Assembly: GCA_932521025.1 (NCBI GenBank)
Contig: OW051470.1
Coordinates: 9,844,501-9,908,500, forward strand
Direction: 5' to 3'
Origin: Oscheius onirici
Lineage: Eukaryota > Nematoda > Chromadorea > Rhabditida > Rhabditidae
Length of the DNA stretch: 64,000 nt
Part shown: positions 34,410-51,307 of the stretch, in pieces
Numbering within the stretch: position 1 is the first letter of the stretch
Layout of the letters: every line of letters begins with the position of its first letter
Notes under the pieces: generated by a model
What the model was told of the DNA's origin: nothing
What the model saw: only the letters and a program-made list of their open reading frames with translations
Databases searched by the model: none
Translations under genes and position numbers: made by a program

Positions 34410-36702
34410 AAAAATGGAAGAAGATCTCGTAATATTGTTGTCAAAATGTTGTTTTTGCTGTTTGAACCCGGTATAGATGAATAATTTTTCAATGTCTCTG
34501 TCCCCCTTCTCCACATACTATCAAGCTATTTCTCCTTATCAGCCGCCTCCTGTTACACTTTTCGTCTTCGTTTGTCAACACAACACGCCTGCTCTCGCAG
34601 TTTGTTTCCTTCTCTCTTTAATTACCTTCACCTGATTCATTCAATCACAATCGTAAACGCGCGGACGGCCTCGCGCCACTATATTTCCCGCCTGCACAAC
34701 CTTGCCAGCCTGTCGCGCTCTTTCAGTGTTTGTGTTTGCCCCTTTGGAAATCAATAGAGACTCTAGGTAAACTGCTCTTTTTCACAGTTTTCTGGTTTGT
34801 TGGCGGGCTGTTATTGTTTCCAGTTCCGTTTGCTATTGACGCGCCCTTCTCTGTCCCTCTTTTCAGACCTGATCTTTTGAATGATTGCTTTGTTTTGAGA
34901 CAAGTTACGAGAATATTGATAAAAGGACCAGAACTAAAAGGAGGACCAAAACGTTGAATACTCAGTCAACTTTTGGCTGGGTAACATGCCTGAATATCCA
35001 ATGTTCCCCAATATCAATGTTCCCAGTCTTTTTCTCTTGGGTCTTGAAAATTTGGTCTCGCAAAGAACAGAACTGATTACGGTAGTGGCTGTACAACACG
35101 CTAAAAATTGGACAAAAATCTCTGTAGAATCGTAAAATAATCTGTTCCAGTAAGTAAAGCATGATTTGAGTCCTATTTCCTTGACTGACTGATCCAAAAG
35201 AGCCCGAACTGACAAAAAAAGTCGGACCAAAACTCTACCAAAGGAATTTCCAAGCTGAAATAATGACATTTCTTTTGATTCCTCACTCTCTGTCCCTCTG
35301 CTCCCTGACCAAAGAACCGATCTCTCATGTCGTGTCCCTTTGGCCCAGGGCAACCCACCAAAGCGTGTCTACTTGGCTGTTCGATACCCTCTCTCTCTCC
35401 AATGAACTGCCTCCAATGTTGTCAGGCCTTTGTAGGTGAGTCACAGAGTCTATTTTGAGGGTCCGTATTTCTCAAAAGGAGATATGAGTCAGGGAGATGA
35501 TGTGGACGAGACTCTTTCTCAATTGATGAGGGACTAGCGATGGACTATAAATACTCTCTGCTTCGTGTATATAAACAACTTCCCGTCCTTTGTTATTGCA
35601 GGCAATTTTTTTCGAACTTGAAAAAAGGCAAAAAAGTGAGGGCCGAGCCGGAAATCGATCCCTAAGCGAGAATCATACCACTAGACCACTCGACCGCAAA
35701 TTTCGCTGGTTCTTCAGACAGTCTTATAAACATTCCCACTTTATTTCATTGTTTTTGGTCTTTCTCCTCAAAAACCGCTGTTCTTCCCCATGGTTTTGAG
35801 CCGAAAAAATGCCGAGAAAACGAATAAAAGTTGTTGTTTTGTTGCTTTGCGAAGAGGCCTTGGCGGCATCGATCGCGGGGTCGAAAACAGCTGGCCAACG
35901 GGGGACACAGCACTCTTCTCCCTTCTACCGCTGTTTATCTTTTGTCCCACATAACAACACTGAATTTATTTGCTCTTTGCAGTGAGAAATCGGGAATTTT
36001 TTGGTTTAAAATATTCTCTTTTTATTCTCTAGTTCCAATAGACTGTCTCTCTCTCTCAGTCTCTGTTCAGACAAACCAGTAGCCTTCGGTTCTTCACATT
36101 TCTGTCCAACTGGGATGATTCTCTACTAGACTGTCTCTCTGTCTGGATAATCCAGTAGACTCTTCGTGTTCAGATAACCTGTCTCTCTGTCCAGATGATC
36201 CAGTCACCTGCTTATTTGTCTAGTTGACTGTCTATGGTGATCCAGTAGACTGTCTCCCAGTTCAGTTTGTTCTGTATCTCTAAATAGACTGTCCATCGAT
36301 CCAGACAATCCAATAGACAGTTTTGAAGACTTTCTGACACGACTCTTCAAATGACTGTCTCTCTGTCCCGATGGTCTAGTACTCTGACTCTATGTCTGTT
36401 CAGTCAATCATCTGTATCTCTCTCTCTCTTCCAATCCAGTGAGATGTCTAATATCTCTGTCTCCCCGTCGACGATTCATAGAAATTCAAGTGATTGTTTC
36501 CAGCCCAAAAACGACAAGGTATTGTTTCGAAACCCATCCATCAAACTCCCCTTTTTCTGCTTCCACTTTGCTTGATTGCCTCGCATTTCGCTCGAGAAAA
36601 AAAGATAGACCAAAAATCAGTCCTCTTTCAGAAGAGACTCGTCCAGTGGAAGAAGGTGACCAATACCAGAAGAGGACAGAACAGCCAGTCTCCGAGAACA
36701 AA
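34410..36702. other. intergenic / upstream region of the calpain gene
   Basis: No gene supported. It contains a tRNA-Pro pseudogene, a CT-rich tandem tract at 36020-36430 with CCAGTAGACTGTCTCTCTGT units, and a possible non-coding or alternative 5' exon near 36444-36518. The frame open before the calpain ATG could extend the N-terminus, but no exon joins it in phase. Confidence 0.5.
35641..35697 (-). pseudogene. truncated tRNA-Pro pseudogene
   Basis: The minus strand has GAGTGGTCTAGTGGTATGAT, TCTCGCTTAGG and TCCGGCTCGGCC. This is tRNA-Pro with anticodon AGG lacking about 15 bases (the 3' anticodon stem, variable loop and 5' T-stem). Confidence 0.75.
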
Positions 36703-39700
36703 ATGGCAGACGAGGAGGTTATGCAAAAGGTCGAGGTGAAGGAGGATGAGTTCAGTGGACTCATTGGAAACATTGCCGGGAATCTGATCAGGGATAAGGC
36801 GAGTAAGAGAGATAGGGACAGAGGGACAGAGAGACAGAAGATATATCAGTATAGAGTCTTTAGGTCGGAGGTCCTGGAGGAGATATCCTTGCCGGTCTGG
36901 CTGGCAACATTTTCAGTGGAGGTGGAGGATCTGGCGGTGGTGGCGGCAGCAACTACGGAGGAAGCGGAGGAGGTAACTCCCAAAACCATTTAAAAAAACC
37001 TTTACACTTTCACTGTCTTGCATGCTTTTCTAACCCTCATAATCTCACCAGTAGAGTGCTTTTCCCTAGGCGACAACCAACCGAAAAGGAAGCGGGATCA
37101 GGTCTTCGACTTCATCGGCGGTGTCCTCAACAAGAAGAGCCAGCAGCCACAACCAGGTCATATAGCCTTTTAGTTTTGGTCTAACTGTGTCTTGCTCTTC
37201 CCCAAAAGCTTTTCCTGGCACAGAATAGGATCAATGTCGTGTTGTAGGCGGCGGTGGTAGCAGCGGTCCCGATTTTGGGAACCTCATCGGTGGGCTGATA
37301 GGAGGCGGAGGAGGAGGAAGCAATCGCGGGAATGATAACTACGGAGGTGGTGGACGAGGAGGAGGAGGTAAATGTTGTTCGTGATGTCTTTTTTGTTGTT
37401 AAAGTTGGAAAATTAGTGCACAATAGAGAGATTCTTGTAAGAAGCGTCTCTGTCCTAGAAGGTTATACCGTTGTCGTTTTTATCAAAAGAACTTTAAAAT
37501 GAGACCAAATATGACTGAAAATAAGTTTAGAATGTGATGAATTTCACAAAGTTTTGAGCGTAAGGAATACATCGCATCGGCCGCCTTTTTTGAATAGAAA
37601 ACTACGACATTTCGGTTTGCCAAAGTTTTGCAATGCTGTAGAGGAAAAGAAGTGTTACAACTTTGTGGAACATGAAAATATAAAATACTGGTTCGTGGTC
37701 GTGAAAACAGGTTTGTAGAAGGCTGGACTTGGTACGCAATAGTACATTTTCACTACGATGAGAAAAGTTCCAATTTTTTCCTTTAGGAGGCGGCGGCGGT
37801 GGCTTTAACTTCAACGACATTGGCGGAATCATCAATTCTATCGGGGGAGGCGGTGGTGGAGGAAGTGGAGGTGGCGGCTTCGGTAACCTGATCGGCAATC
37901 TCATTGGAGGTGGCGGTGGAGGAATGTACGGCGGCGGTGGCGGTAACGTCAATCCGAACAAAATGAACGGTGGAATGGCAAACGTGATCGGAAATCTGAT
38001 TGGAGAGGCTGCTCATCGTTTTCTCGGAGTGGATCCGTCGACGGGGAGAATTATTGGAGCTGTGGCGGGAAATGTGATCATGGGACTGGGAGGAAAGGAC
38101 AACAGCCTGGGCAGCATTGGAAAAGTCATCCTGGATAATATCATTTCTGGAAAGTTCAGGAGAGATGTGAGTTCAGAGACAGAGAATCTGAGAGTCGGGG
38201 AGACTGTGCCTGAGAGTCTGAGAGACTAAGAGTCTTACAGTCTGTGTGACTGACAGCCTGAGGGACTGAGTGTCTCAGAGACTGAGAGTCTGACAATGGG
38301 AGACTGACAGTCTAACAGTCTGACAGTCTGAGGGACTCGGTGTCTGAGAGACAGAGACTAACCTACGGTATCCTTCAGGTTGACCCCTTCGTCAAGCCAA
38401 TGCCTCGTGGAGGTGGAGGACCAACTCCTACTCCCATCAGACCAGAACCGACCCAAGCTCCGGTGGACTTTTACGATGAGAGAGACAAGTGTCTGGCAGA
38501 CAAAAGACTCTATGAGGACAACACTTTCCCAGCCGATGATTCTTCGCTGTACTTCTCCCGTGCTCCACCCAAGAGAATCACTTGGCTTCGTCCTGGAGTG
38601 AGTTTCTGTGCCTCTGTCTACATAGACTCTTACTCTTTCCAGGAAATTGTCAGTGAGCCGCAACTGATCACCGAAGGTCACAGTCGCTTCGATGTCATCC
38701 AAGGAGAGCTCGGAGACTGCTGGCTGCTGGCCGCTGCCGCCAACTTGACTCTCAAGGACGAGCTCTTCTACAGAGTCGTGCCTCCAGATCAGTCCTTTAC
38801 CGAGAACTATGCTGGCATCTTCCACTTCCAGTTCTGGCAGTACGGAGTAGGTCTCACTCTCTTCCCAGAATCATGGAAACCTTCAGAAATGGGTTGATGT
38901 CGTCATTGACGACCGTCTTCCCACCAGCAATGGAGAGCTGCTCTATATGCATTCGAAGAGCAACAATGAGTTCTGGTCGGCTCTTTTGGAGAAGGCTTAC
39001 GCCAAGCTCCATGGATCTTATGAGGCGCTGAAGGGAGGAACTACCTCTGAGGCTCTGGAAGACATGACCGGAGGATTGACCGAGTTCTTTGATCTGAAGG
39101 TGAGACAGTGACAGTCCTACCAAATTCCACCGTATTCCAGAATCCTCCCAGAAACCTGATGCAGATGATGCTCCGTGGAATAGAGATGGGTTCGCTGTTC
39201 GGTGCTTCTCTGGAAGCTGATCCCAGTCAATGGGAAGCCCGTCTGAGGAATGGTCTTGTTCGTGGACATGCCTACTCCATCACTGGAATGAGAGTCGTGG
39301 ACGGTCCGAATGGTCAAGTCTGTCTCCTTCGCATCAGGAATCCTTGGGGAAATGAGCAGGAGTGGAATGTGAGTCAGAGAGGGACAGAGGGACAGATACA
39401 GTATCCTTCTAGGGTCCCTGGAGTGACAACTCATCCGAATGGAGAAGCGTCTCAGACAGTATCAAACAGGACATGGGCTTGAAGTTCGACCACGACGGAG
39501 AGTTCTGGATGTCCTTTGAGGATTTCATGAGAGTAAGAATGTCACTTACCTAACGTACCCCCTCTCAGAACTTTGAAAAGATGGAAATCTGTAATCTTGG
39601 CCCAGACGTCATGGACGAAGTCTACCAAATGACTGGCGTGAAGGCAGCCGGACAGACTTGGGCTGCCAATACGCATGACGGAGCCTGGATCAGAAACCAG

Positions 39701-41052
39701 ACTGCCGGAGGATGCAGGAATTATATCAGTAAGTACTGGAGAGGTTGAGAGACAGTCTCTGCTTCAGACACCTTCGCCAACAATCCACAGTTTCGTGTTC
39801 AGTTGACTGATTCGGATCCGGATGATGATGACGGTATGACTCTCTGTTTCTTGACAAATGGCTGGTTTTTCAGAGCTCTGTACCGTAATTTTCGCCGTCA
39901 TGCAGAAGTTTAGGTATGTTTTTGGGGGTCAGGCTAAGAGTTTGTTAAGAGACAGACAGGAGAGAGAGAGAGACTGTGGGTCTTTGGTATGACAGAGCAA
40001 CTGAGTAAACAGTGACTGTACCAGAGCTAGAGTAATCAGTAGTTACAGTAGCAATAGATATGATGAGTACAGGAGTCAGGCGAGTCAGTGAACCATTACT
40101 TTACCAATGTCTGGAATCCTGACCAAGAGGATGAGTCAATCGTAGGAACTGGTCAGGGAAGAGACTCATCCAATGGAACAGAGTGCAGAACTGTTGGGAA
40201 GAGTATGTCAACTGAACTGAACTGGTCAGACCGGATGATATATCCAGAATATATTGTGACAGTGAGTCAGTAAGACAAAAGTCACAGTCTAGTTGACTAT
40301 GAAAACTTACCTAATTCAGAAGAAACATGAAGCATCTCGGACTGGACAACATTCCTATTGGATTCGCTGTCTATGATGTGAGTTGTTGTTACCGTAACCC
40401 TGACAGAGAGAGTGAGAAAGTAACTGACAGAAACAGAAAAGTAAGAGTAAGAGTTACAGTTTCAGTTACAATTACAGTAATAGTAACAGTAAAGAGAAAG
40501 AGAAAGAGTAACAGAAACAGTTACGGTATCAGTTTGTTCTCAAACCTTCCAGAAAACTAACTAATCCAGAGTTTTAGATGGGCGTAAGTCTCCTCCTTCG
40601 TCCTTGAGACATGGTTTGACACCCGTAGCTGTTCTTAGCTTTAGTTTGCTTTCACCACCCAACATTTTCAGTTACCGTAATCCTTGTAGAAAAGGCTCTA
40701 ACCTAAAGTGTTTTTCTCATTTCTTGCCCCGAAAAAAACGCAACTTTTTTCAGACCCAAGGAACAGGCGGTCGTCTGTCGAAAGGCTTCTTCCAAGCCAA
40801 CAAATCAGCCATGAGGAGTGCTGCCTTTATTAATTTGCGCGAGGTTTTTGCCTCCTTTTTTGCCAACATTTGGAAACTTTAGATGACTGGACGGTTCCGC
40901 GTCCCTCCCGGAGAATATGTCATCGTTCCGAGCTCCTTTGAGCCGAACGAAGAGGCCGAATTTATGCTGCGCATCTTCACAAACGGTTTTATTGAATCCT
41001 CGTGAGTTTCAGCCTTTTTTGGAAGAAAATTAACGTTTTTAGGGAACTATAA
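36703..41052 (+). CDS. clp-1: glycine-rich CLP-1-type calpain (Ca2+-dependent cysteine protease)
   Basis: Seventeen exons, 772 residues: 36703-36798, 36864-36972, 37070-37156, 37248-37367, 37787-38166, 38379-38597, 38643-38846, 38887-39099, 39141-39368, 39413-39532, 39569-39728, 39768-39833, 39874-39913, 40320-40377, 40754-40843, 40883-41001, 41043-41052. The N-terminal ~265 residues are Gly-rich with repeated GNLIG/GGLIGG motifs, as in C. elegans CLP-1. The protease core has catalytic Cys in GELGDCWLL, His in RGHAYSITG and Asn in RNPWGN. A C2-like domain ([21 protein letters not shown]) closes it. There is no EF-hand domain, which is usual for this class. It acts in muscle and neuron degradation in C. 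elegans. Intron 1 begins GCGAGT, not GT. The final exon has only 10 bases. Confidence 0.95.
37620..37705 (+). repeat. dispersed repeat family A, copy 3
   Basis: GCAATGCTGTAGAGGAAAAG then TTACAACTTTGTGGAACATG. Intron 4 of the calpain gene. A single arm of repeat family D lies just upstream at 37455-37530. Confidence 0.5.
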
Positions 41053-41110
41053 TAACGTCTTGCCACTGCCCGTAGGCCTCGTGATATCGACTGACGCTTC
41101 GCAAATGTAT

Positions 41111-41116
41111 AATAAA
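41111..41116 (+). terminator. AATAAA polyadenylation signal of the calpain gene
   Basis: Canonical AATAAA 58 bases after the calpain stop codon. Confidence 0.75.
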
Positions 41117-41270
41117 GTTTTTTCTTTTCATAGTTTTAGTTGCGTGGATCTTTAAAAAAAGAAGATTTATGCGGAAATCAAAGTTACAGTAACGCTGAAA
41201 GTGACCTGTTCATTTTAGGATAAGATCCAAAAGCCTGACATTGTTTTGACGCCGCATAGTCCTCTACCGT

Positions 41271-41574
41271 TTAATAGTTCCCGAAAAAAAAGTGATGCGG
41301 CTGAAGATCTGAAGGACCTTGACGGAGAAGAATAGAACGTCCCTGGATTTGCTTTAATTCTTCGTCCATTTCGAGCCTCTTCTTCAAGTAGTTGGGACGT
41401 TTCCGTTCATCTTCATCGCACTGTCCAGCTCCTACTTTCCTTCAGCTTGACCAGCATTTGGTAGATTTTCCTGTAGCTGCAGATCCTTTTCGTGGCAGTA
41501 GTCTTTTTCTCAGACTGCGGGGAATTTTCAGTCCCTATGTTCGGCTTCCAGTCCCTTCCGTTCGGTTGACTCAT
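41271..41574 (-). CDS. candidate small charged protein, family unknown
   Basis: The ATG at 41574 opens MSQPNGRDWKPNIGTENSPQ. A 31-base GT..AG intron after YRKIYQML restores the frame to CDEDERKRPNYLKKRLEMDE and ends at 41271, about 90 residues. The coil-like, highly charged composition differs from surrounding non-coding frames. The tiny intron is needed: without it the two open halves are in different frames. It lies in the gap between calpain and HSP-110 and is convergent with calpain. No family recognised. Confidence 0.4.
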
Positions 41575-41880
41575 TTTCAAAAATCAACAAACCAGTGTTC
41601 GGGGTGTGGTCGCCTCTTTCTGTTGAACCGAGGGCTTTGTGTGAGTGCCCCGCATTAATCAAAGCGAGTTCAAAGACTTGAAAACACGGGCTTCATTCGG
41701 GCAACGAAAAAGATGGAAGAAAACTGGGAGAAATTTGCCACGAAATAAGAGGCCACAATAGGGGAAGTAACAACCATCAATTACCACTTATTCTAAACTG
41801 TATGTGGGATAAATTATAATAAAAAATCACAATGGATGAAATTAGGGGATCAAAAAGAGGAGGGGGGAACGAACGTCTTC

Positions 41881-46095
<4,215 letters not shown>

Positions 46096-47363
46096 ATGGC
46101 CGACAACGACGACACAAAAATGGAGGTCGATGAGCCGAAAAAGGAGGAGCCGAAGCCATCGGAAAAGGACCAGAAGGCGCTCGACGTCAACACGGCCAAA
46201 GGTCTCTATCACTTTGCCCTCATCGCCGAGAAAGAAGGCCGTCTGTATGAGTTAAGAAGGTTTGTCTCGTAGTTTCAGTCTTAAATTCAGTTTACAGTGT
46301 TCTGAACAGCCGGCTGCGGACGGCCACGCTGCGCCACATGAACGATTCCCAGGCCGCCATCATCGTGATTTTGCTCCGGCTCTACATCATCAACAGACAG
46401 TACGAGGCAGCTGCCAAGCTCGTCTCGAAAGTCCGCTTCCCGGAGGGAGCCAGCAACAACGATTTGGCGCGATACTTCTACTATCAGGGACGCATTCGAG
46501 CCATGCAGCTCGACTACACTGCTGCGGCTGGTTTCTTTATGAATGTAAGTAGGATTTTTGGTTACAAATATCCGTGTCTAGGCTCTCAGAAAGGCTCCTC
46601 AAGACGCCGCCATAGGATTCAAGCAGAACGCACAGAAGTGGGTCGTAGTGATCAATCTGCTCCAAGGAGAGATTCCCGAACGCTCCATTTTCCGTCAACC
46701 AATCTTTAGCAAATGCCTGGCTCCTTATTTGGAATTGACTCAAGGTGAGCTTATTTTTTCCGGCCTTCGTACCGCTATCTCTCGTTCTGGAAAAATTACC
46801 AACTCTCAGCCGTCCGTCTCGGAGACCTGGCCCTCTTCAACCAGGTCCTCAACCAGTATTCGGCTGTCTACGAGAAGGACGAGACTCTGACCCTGATTGT
46901 CCGTCTCCGCCAGAATGTCATCAAGACGGCTGTGAAGCAGATCTCCGTCGCTTACTCTCGCATCACCATCAAGGTAGCTTTATTCACAAAAGAGTCAATC
47001 CAGATTTTTCAGGACATTGCAAAGAAGTTGCAGCTGCAGAACGAGGTCGACACGGAGTACATGGTCGCCAAAGCCATTGCTGACGGAGCCATTGATGCCG
47101 CGATCACCTGCGATACAAAGGACGGCCTGCGCTATATGCAGAGCTCGGAGACTGCCGATATTTACCGCACCACGGAGCCGCAGTTGCATTTTGACACCCG
47201 CATCAAGTACTGTCTGGATCTCCACAATCACGCAGTCAAGGCTCTCCGTTATCCACCGAAGAACAAGATTGAAGTCGAGACGATTGAGGCTCAACGTGAA
47301 CGCGAACAGCAAGAGCTTGATTTGGCCAAGGAACTTGCTGAGGAAGACGATGAAGACTTCTAG
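46096..47363 (+). CDS. shortened rpn-3 (PSMD3) paralogue lacking the N-terminal region
   Basis: Exons 46096-46259, 46298-46544, 46582-46744, 46810-46973 and 47013-47363 encode 362 residues. Rpn3 is the 19S proteasome lid PCI subunit, normally about 480-530 residues. This copy keeps the MEVDEPK start but jumps straight to NTAKGLYHFALIAEKE. It lacks about 120 residues of the N-terminal helical repeat present in the full copy at 55382-57139. It retains the PCI winged-helix part (KLQLQNEVDTEYMVAKAIAD) and the acidic EEDDEDF tail. The last two exons and their intron are nearly identical to the other copy. ATG directly follows TTTCCAG. It may be a functional short form, a competitor for lid assembly, or a decaying duplicate. 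Confidence 0.85.
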
Positions 47364-48439
47364 AGAAGCTCCCCCTAAAATTTACGTGGTTTTATTTCTG
47401 TACGGGTCTGACTAGCTAGGCAGTTTCGGTGATCTTCTGTTCATATCTTTTCCTCGGTGATTATAGTAAATTATTCGTACCCTCATTTTGTTGTTTCTTT
47501 CTCCGGGGGTTTGGTCCTGAGATACTGATAAAAATGAGAAGTGAACGAAAAATAGCTGTTCAGATGTTGCGAGTGCTGTCACAACGGCTGAAACGCATCG
47601 TGGATGAGATGCTCGGCACTTCTTCCAACTTTCCACCGCTAGGTTGGTCTTTCGTGTTTTCTGGAAAATCTGCGAGTAAATCCCAGTTTCACAGTTTACC
47701 GTCAGGCTGCTTCGCTTGCTTGTTCTACAGTAACCTATCTGTTCCTCCGTTTAGTTTCTTTCCCTTATTTTGGTGTTTATATCACTCCGAGGGTCGTATT
47801 TTGCAAATCCTTCAAGATTCTTTGCGTAATTTTCTGGTAGCACTGCGCGTTTACCACCCATGCCATACATTTTCTATCCACCAAAAGTATCCGACCTTTT
47901 CCTTCCAAGCACTCTTATGAACTTCTTCCATCCTCCCTGCCCATCGTACCTGTCAATATTTCTTACTCTTTTGTCTTTTGCTATTTGAAAACGGTTCTCA
48001 TGCGGTTAATTTTTTGCCTCAACTTCTTACAATACCTTGATTTGATGCTGCTTTGGCCGCCAATCGATCAGCTATGTTCTTCTTTCAGTCCTACCGCCCA
48101 CTTATTTACGCTCATTTTTAGCCAGTTTCATAGCTCGCTTACACGTTTTCGTCACACGTAAACATATTTTCTCCTATTCTTTGCGTACGCTATCTCTACA
48201 ACACTCATGTTAGTCTCATTTTCATTTACCAACCTATTTTCGCATTTTGCTTGATGTTTCTATGCGTCCTAGTGTTGATTCAGCCTTTTTTGTAAAAGCT
48301 AATCGTGCCGCATCACCTATTCAACAAAATTTCGACCCATAAACCCAAGTCTTTTCCATTTTATAGTCAATTTTCAGCTCTAGCTCCATGTCTTGCTCCC
48401 TTCTCGGTCAGACAGCAGTCTGCCTCGAGCTATGGCATC
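47364..48439. other. intergenic, T-rich, between the rpn-3 copy and mrpl-32
   Basis: No gene supported. The gap is about 1.0 kb, too long for a standard tight operon spacing. The missing first exon of mrpl-32 may lie in it. Confidence 0.5.
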
Positions 48440-48938
48440 ATGAATATCCTGAACGATATGCGTATACTGCTCGGAGTCCCGAAGTACAGGACAAGTAAAC
48501 GTTAGTGAATCTTGTTAGCCTTTCTCATTGTTTTTTTTAGCAAAGAAGGTCACAAGGAAGTTCTCCTATACTCGGATGCTGTCGCCTGTTGAAGATCTCG
48601 TCACATGTCCGGCCTGCGGCTCGCAACATCAAGCCGCAACGATCTGTGGAAACTGCTACAGCAAGGTTTTTTCATTCTTTTCCGATCAAAACATATGTTT
48701 CAGGTTCGTGAGCTGACGAACGAGATCAAGAAGAAGATGATGGACTACAATCCGTACAAGGGCGACAAGAATAACAAACAAGTGTGTCAAAGTTTCTTCT
48801 TTCTCAATTCTATTCAATTTGCAGGTGTACGTGAAATTCAAAGACGACGAGCTCGACAGCGGAGTTCTCAAGGGCAAGAGGGTCGTCGAGATGGAAAGGG
48901 AACGCCCAAGCTGGTTCAAGAAGAACGTCCGTTCATGA
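48440..48938 (+). CDS. mrpl-32: mitochondrial large-subunit ribosomal protein mL32/bL32m
   Basis: Exons 48440-48500, 48541-48665, 48704-48781 and 48825-48938. The zinc ribbon CPACGSQHQAATICGNCYSKV (C-x2-C ... C-x2-C) is the bL32m hallmark. Upstream of ATG 48440 the frame stays open back to about 48372 and reads like a mitochondrial presequence (SVRQQSASSYG) after a TTTCAG. The true start is thus probably in an unseen 5' exon and the model is N-terminally uncertain. In C. elegans the gene neighbours rpn-3 and hsp-110 (from memory). Confidence 0.85.
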
Positions 48939-50779
48939 CTTTTTGTTTTGTTATTATTTTGTAGGTTATGTTGTTTTCAGATAAATTTGTTCTCTTATTG
49001 CACGATAAGCATGAAGGATTGCAAGCGCTTCGGTCCTTTGAAGACAAATAAATGCGGCTTAGCTTGGGTACCAGGATTTTGTTAACAAATAGCAATGTTA
49101 TAGTCTGTAAAGTAGCTACTGAGAATAATTAGTCCTTTAAATTTAGAACAAAAATGTTGGGTCTCGACACGATTTAGACATGCTCGTCGAAAAAGGAGCA
49201 GAAAAAGATAAACTTTTACGTGATGAAGTGTTCTTGGGGTTTCGACAAAGCCAAGCTTGCAAATTAGAAAATTACGCCCCTTCTGTTTGGTGACAACAGC
49301 TAGCAGTCAATGGAAGGAAAATATGGTTTGAACAACAAAAAAAAAGCTTGACCGTAACCCATTTGCTTCCGCGCGAGACCCATTTTGCATGGGGGACCGG
49401 CGCGAATTCGACCTGTTTATTCCATTATAACCGTTTTATTCCAATTTTCAATTACTCCATGGAAATTTGCACACCTTCCCCATTATTTTTTTTCATTCCA
49501 AATAGCATAAAATGTGTTCGCTCATTGTTTTATTTGTGTTTTTCGTAATCTAATCGTTCTTACCGGGTGCTATTTTATCATCAATAGGTCTGTAGTTGTT
49601 TTTACAAGGTGCAAACGCGATTTTACTGGAGAGATCGTCGACGGCAATGAGATTCACTGACGATAGAATGATCAGCTTTATAGGTTCTGTATGTGTGTTT
49701 TTGCCTTTTTTGATGAACAAGACTGACCAACAACGTTCATTCTTTCGAGCTGGATAATCTTGTCATCAGAACAATATTCCTCATCGATGTCACCAAAAAA
49801 TGGATGGTCACCTCAGTCTTTAACTTCGGTCACGACCGAGAGATTTAAACTCCGTGTAGGACCTGAGGTTCTCCTCCCCTCCCTGGTTCTCTTAGAAACT
49901 TTGGAGAAGTTCGAGCATCATCTTCGTCAAATTGGAAGAACCGGAATAAAGTCCTCAGCATACCCGTCTCAATGATGATTTCCATAACGTTAGCCCTTCG
50001 ACCACGAGAGGGAGTTTGGATCGCGATTGATCATCACGCCCATGTCAAGGTAAACTTCAGAATTCTCTGAGAAAAACGTCAGTAAAAGTCAAGAAATGTA
50101 ACACTAACTGTAGGCGATATGATCTACCCAAACTCTTTTCAGCCTCATTCCTTGGAAGACGCACGACTCCTCACTGAACGCGATGTAGGCGTTCTCGGCT
50201 CGGTTCTGCCTGATCTTGTGCAGGGACAAATATCTGTTGCGAGTATGATCTTCATAAGAAAGAGAGACGTGAGAATTATTTTATATGATATAGATAGAGC
50301 GGTGGTTAAAGGGAGGGAGGCTGAATGGCCCCTCTTAAGTGAAAACCTACCGAACCGATTGACCCCAAATTTTGGCTAGAGGTTTGGAATCCACGCCATT
50401 CGTGCGGCGCCAACTTTCAGACCGATTGGATAACTCTGAATGGATCTCCTCGGATGGTTTTTTCCGGACTTCGCATTTTCATCTTTTTTGACCACGATGT
50501 CGACGCGCGCTGGTATCCAAAAGCGCAGAATTTTTATGTGCAATACCACAAACAACGTCACTGTCAGCTTTGCTCTGACGGTGTTGAGGTTTTTCTTTGA
50601 CGCAAAATAAAATTGCTCCGCTTTTGTATTGCCCTATGTTTGTAACTCCAGCCACCTCTCTCTCTCTCTCTCGTGATATCGTCCCTTTGGGGATAAAGTT
50701 ATAGTGAAGTGAACCCTTTCCCGTATTTCTAACCCGCAATTGGTTCTCTACTGTCTGGAAACCCCCAGTCAGTCCACTA
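48939..50779. other. unresolved region with short coding-like minus-strand frames
   Basis: Minus-strand stretches near 50120-50275 (RYLSLHKIRQNRAENAYIAF) and 49740-49800 (DIDEEYCSDDKIIQLERMN) look protein-like but do not join into a model. They may be relics of a gene. 50640-50770 matches 57850-57945 (CTTTCCCGTATTTCTAACCC), part of repeat C. Confidence 0.35.
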
Positions 50780-51040
50780 GGTATAACCGCTAGGGGATTA
50801 ACAGAGCGGTTGATCTGTATATAATCAGAGAGGAATCGTATGGCCAGAAAATAGGAAAATTCGTATCGGTTCTTTAGGAGGGGATAAGCCTGGGAAAGAA
50901 TAAAAAAGGTCCGATTGATTAGGGAAGGAAGAAGACATGACAGGATCAGAAGGGATCGGTTGACTGGGGAAGGGGGCAGAAGTTAAGAACAAAACACAAG
51001 TAGAAAAGCCGCCGACAGGCGGCGAAGCCGGCTGGTCTTT
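50780..51040. repeat. dispersed repeat family B, copy 2
   Basis: Shares AGAGAGGAATCGTATGGCCA, the GATCGGTTGA units and the GCCGCCGACAGGCGGCGAAG hairpin with 7437-7705. Confidence 0.7.
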
Positions 51041-51307
51041 CTTTACTAAAATATAATGGTGTCCGTCCGTCGTGGTGTCCGCACAGTTGTCGAGACTAGC
51101 GTAACATGTCAAATTTTGTCATGTTAATCTTTTATTGAACGAGATAGGTTTTTGAGAGGACGCGTCTGGGGAATCTAAACTGTCTAAAAAAGGGGAATCT
51201 AAACTATCGAAAGCCGTCGTAGACGGCTGGTTGCCAATTAAATTCTTCAGCAGACATAGACGCGAGAGCAATTTAAAATGGATGGATAAATTTTCGTAAT
51301 AATTCAG

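Noticed and set aside
35641-35697. A functional tRNA-Pro gene
   Set aside because: About 15 bases spanning the anticodon stem, variable loop and T-stem are missing, so it cannot fold as a tRNA.
36439-36993. A 184-codon frame running into the calpain start
   Set aside because: It is open by chance through the real first exon, then reads exon 2 in the wrong frame; the Gly-rich frame is the true one.
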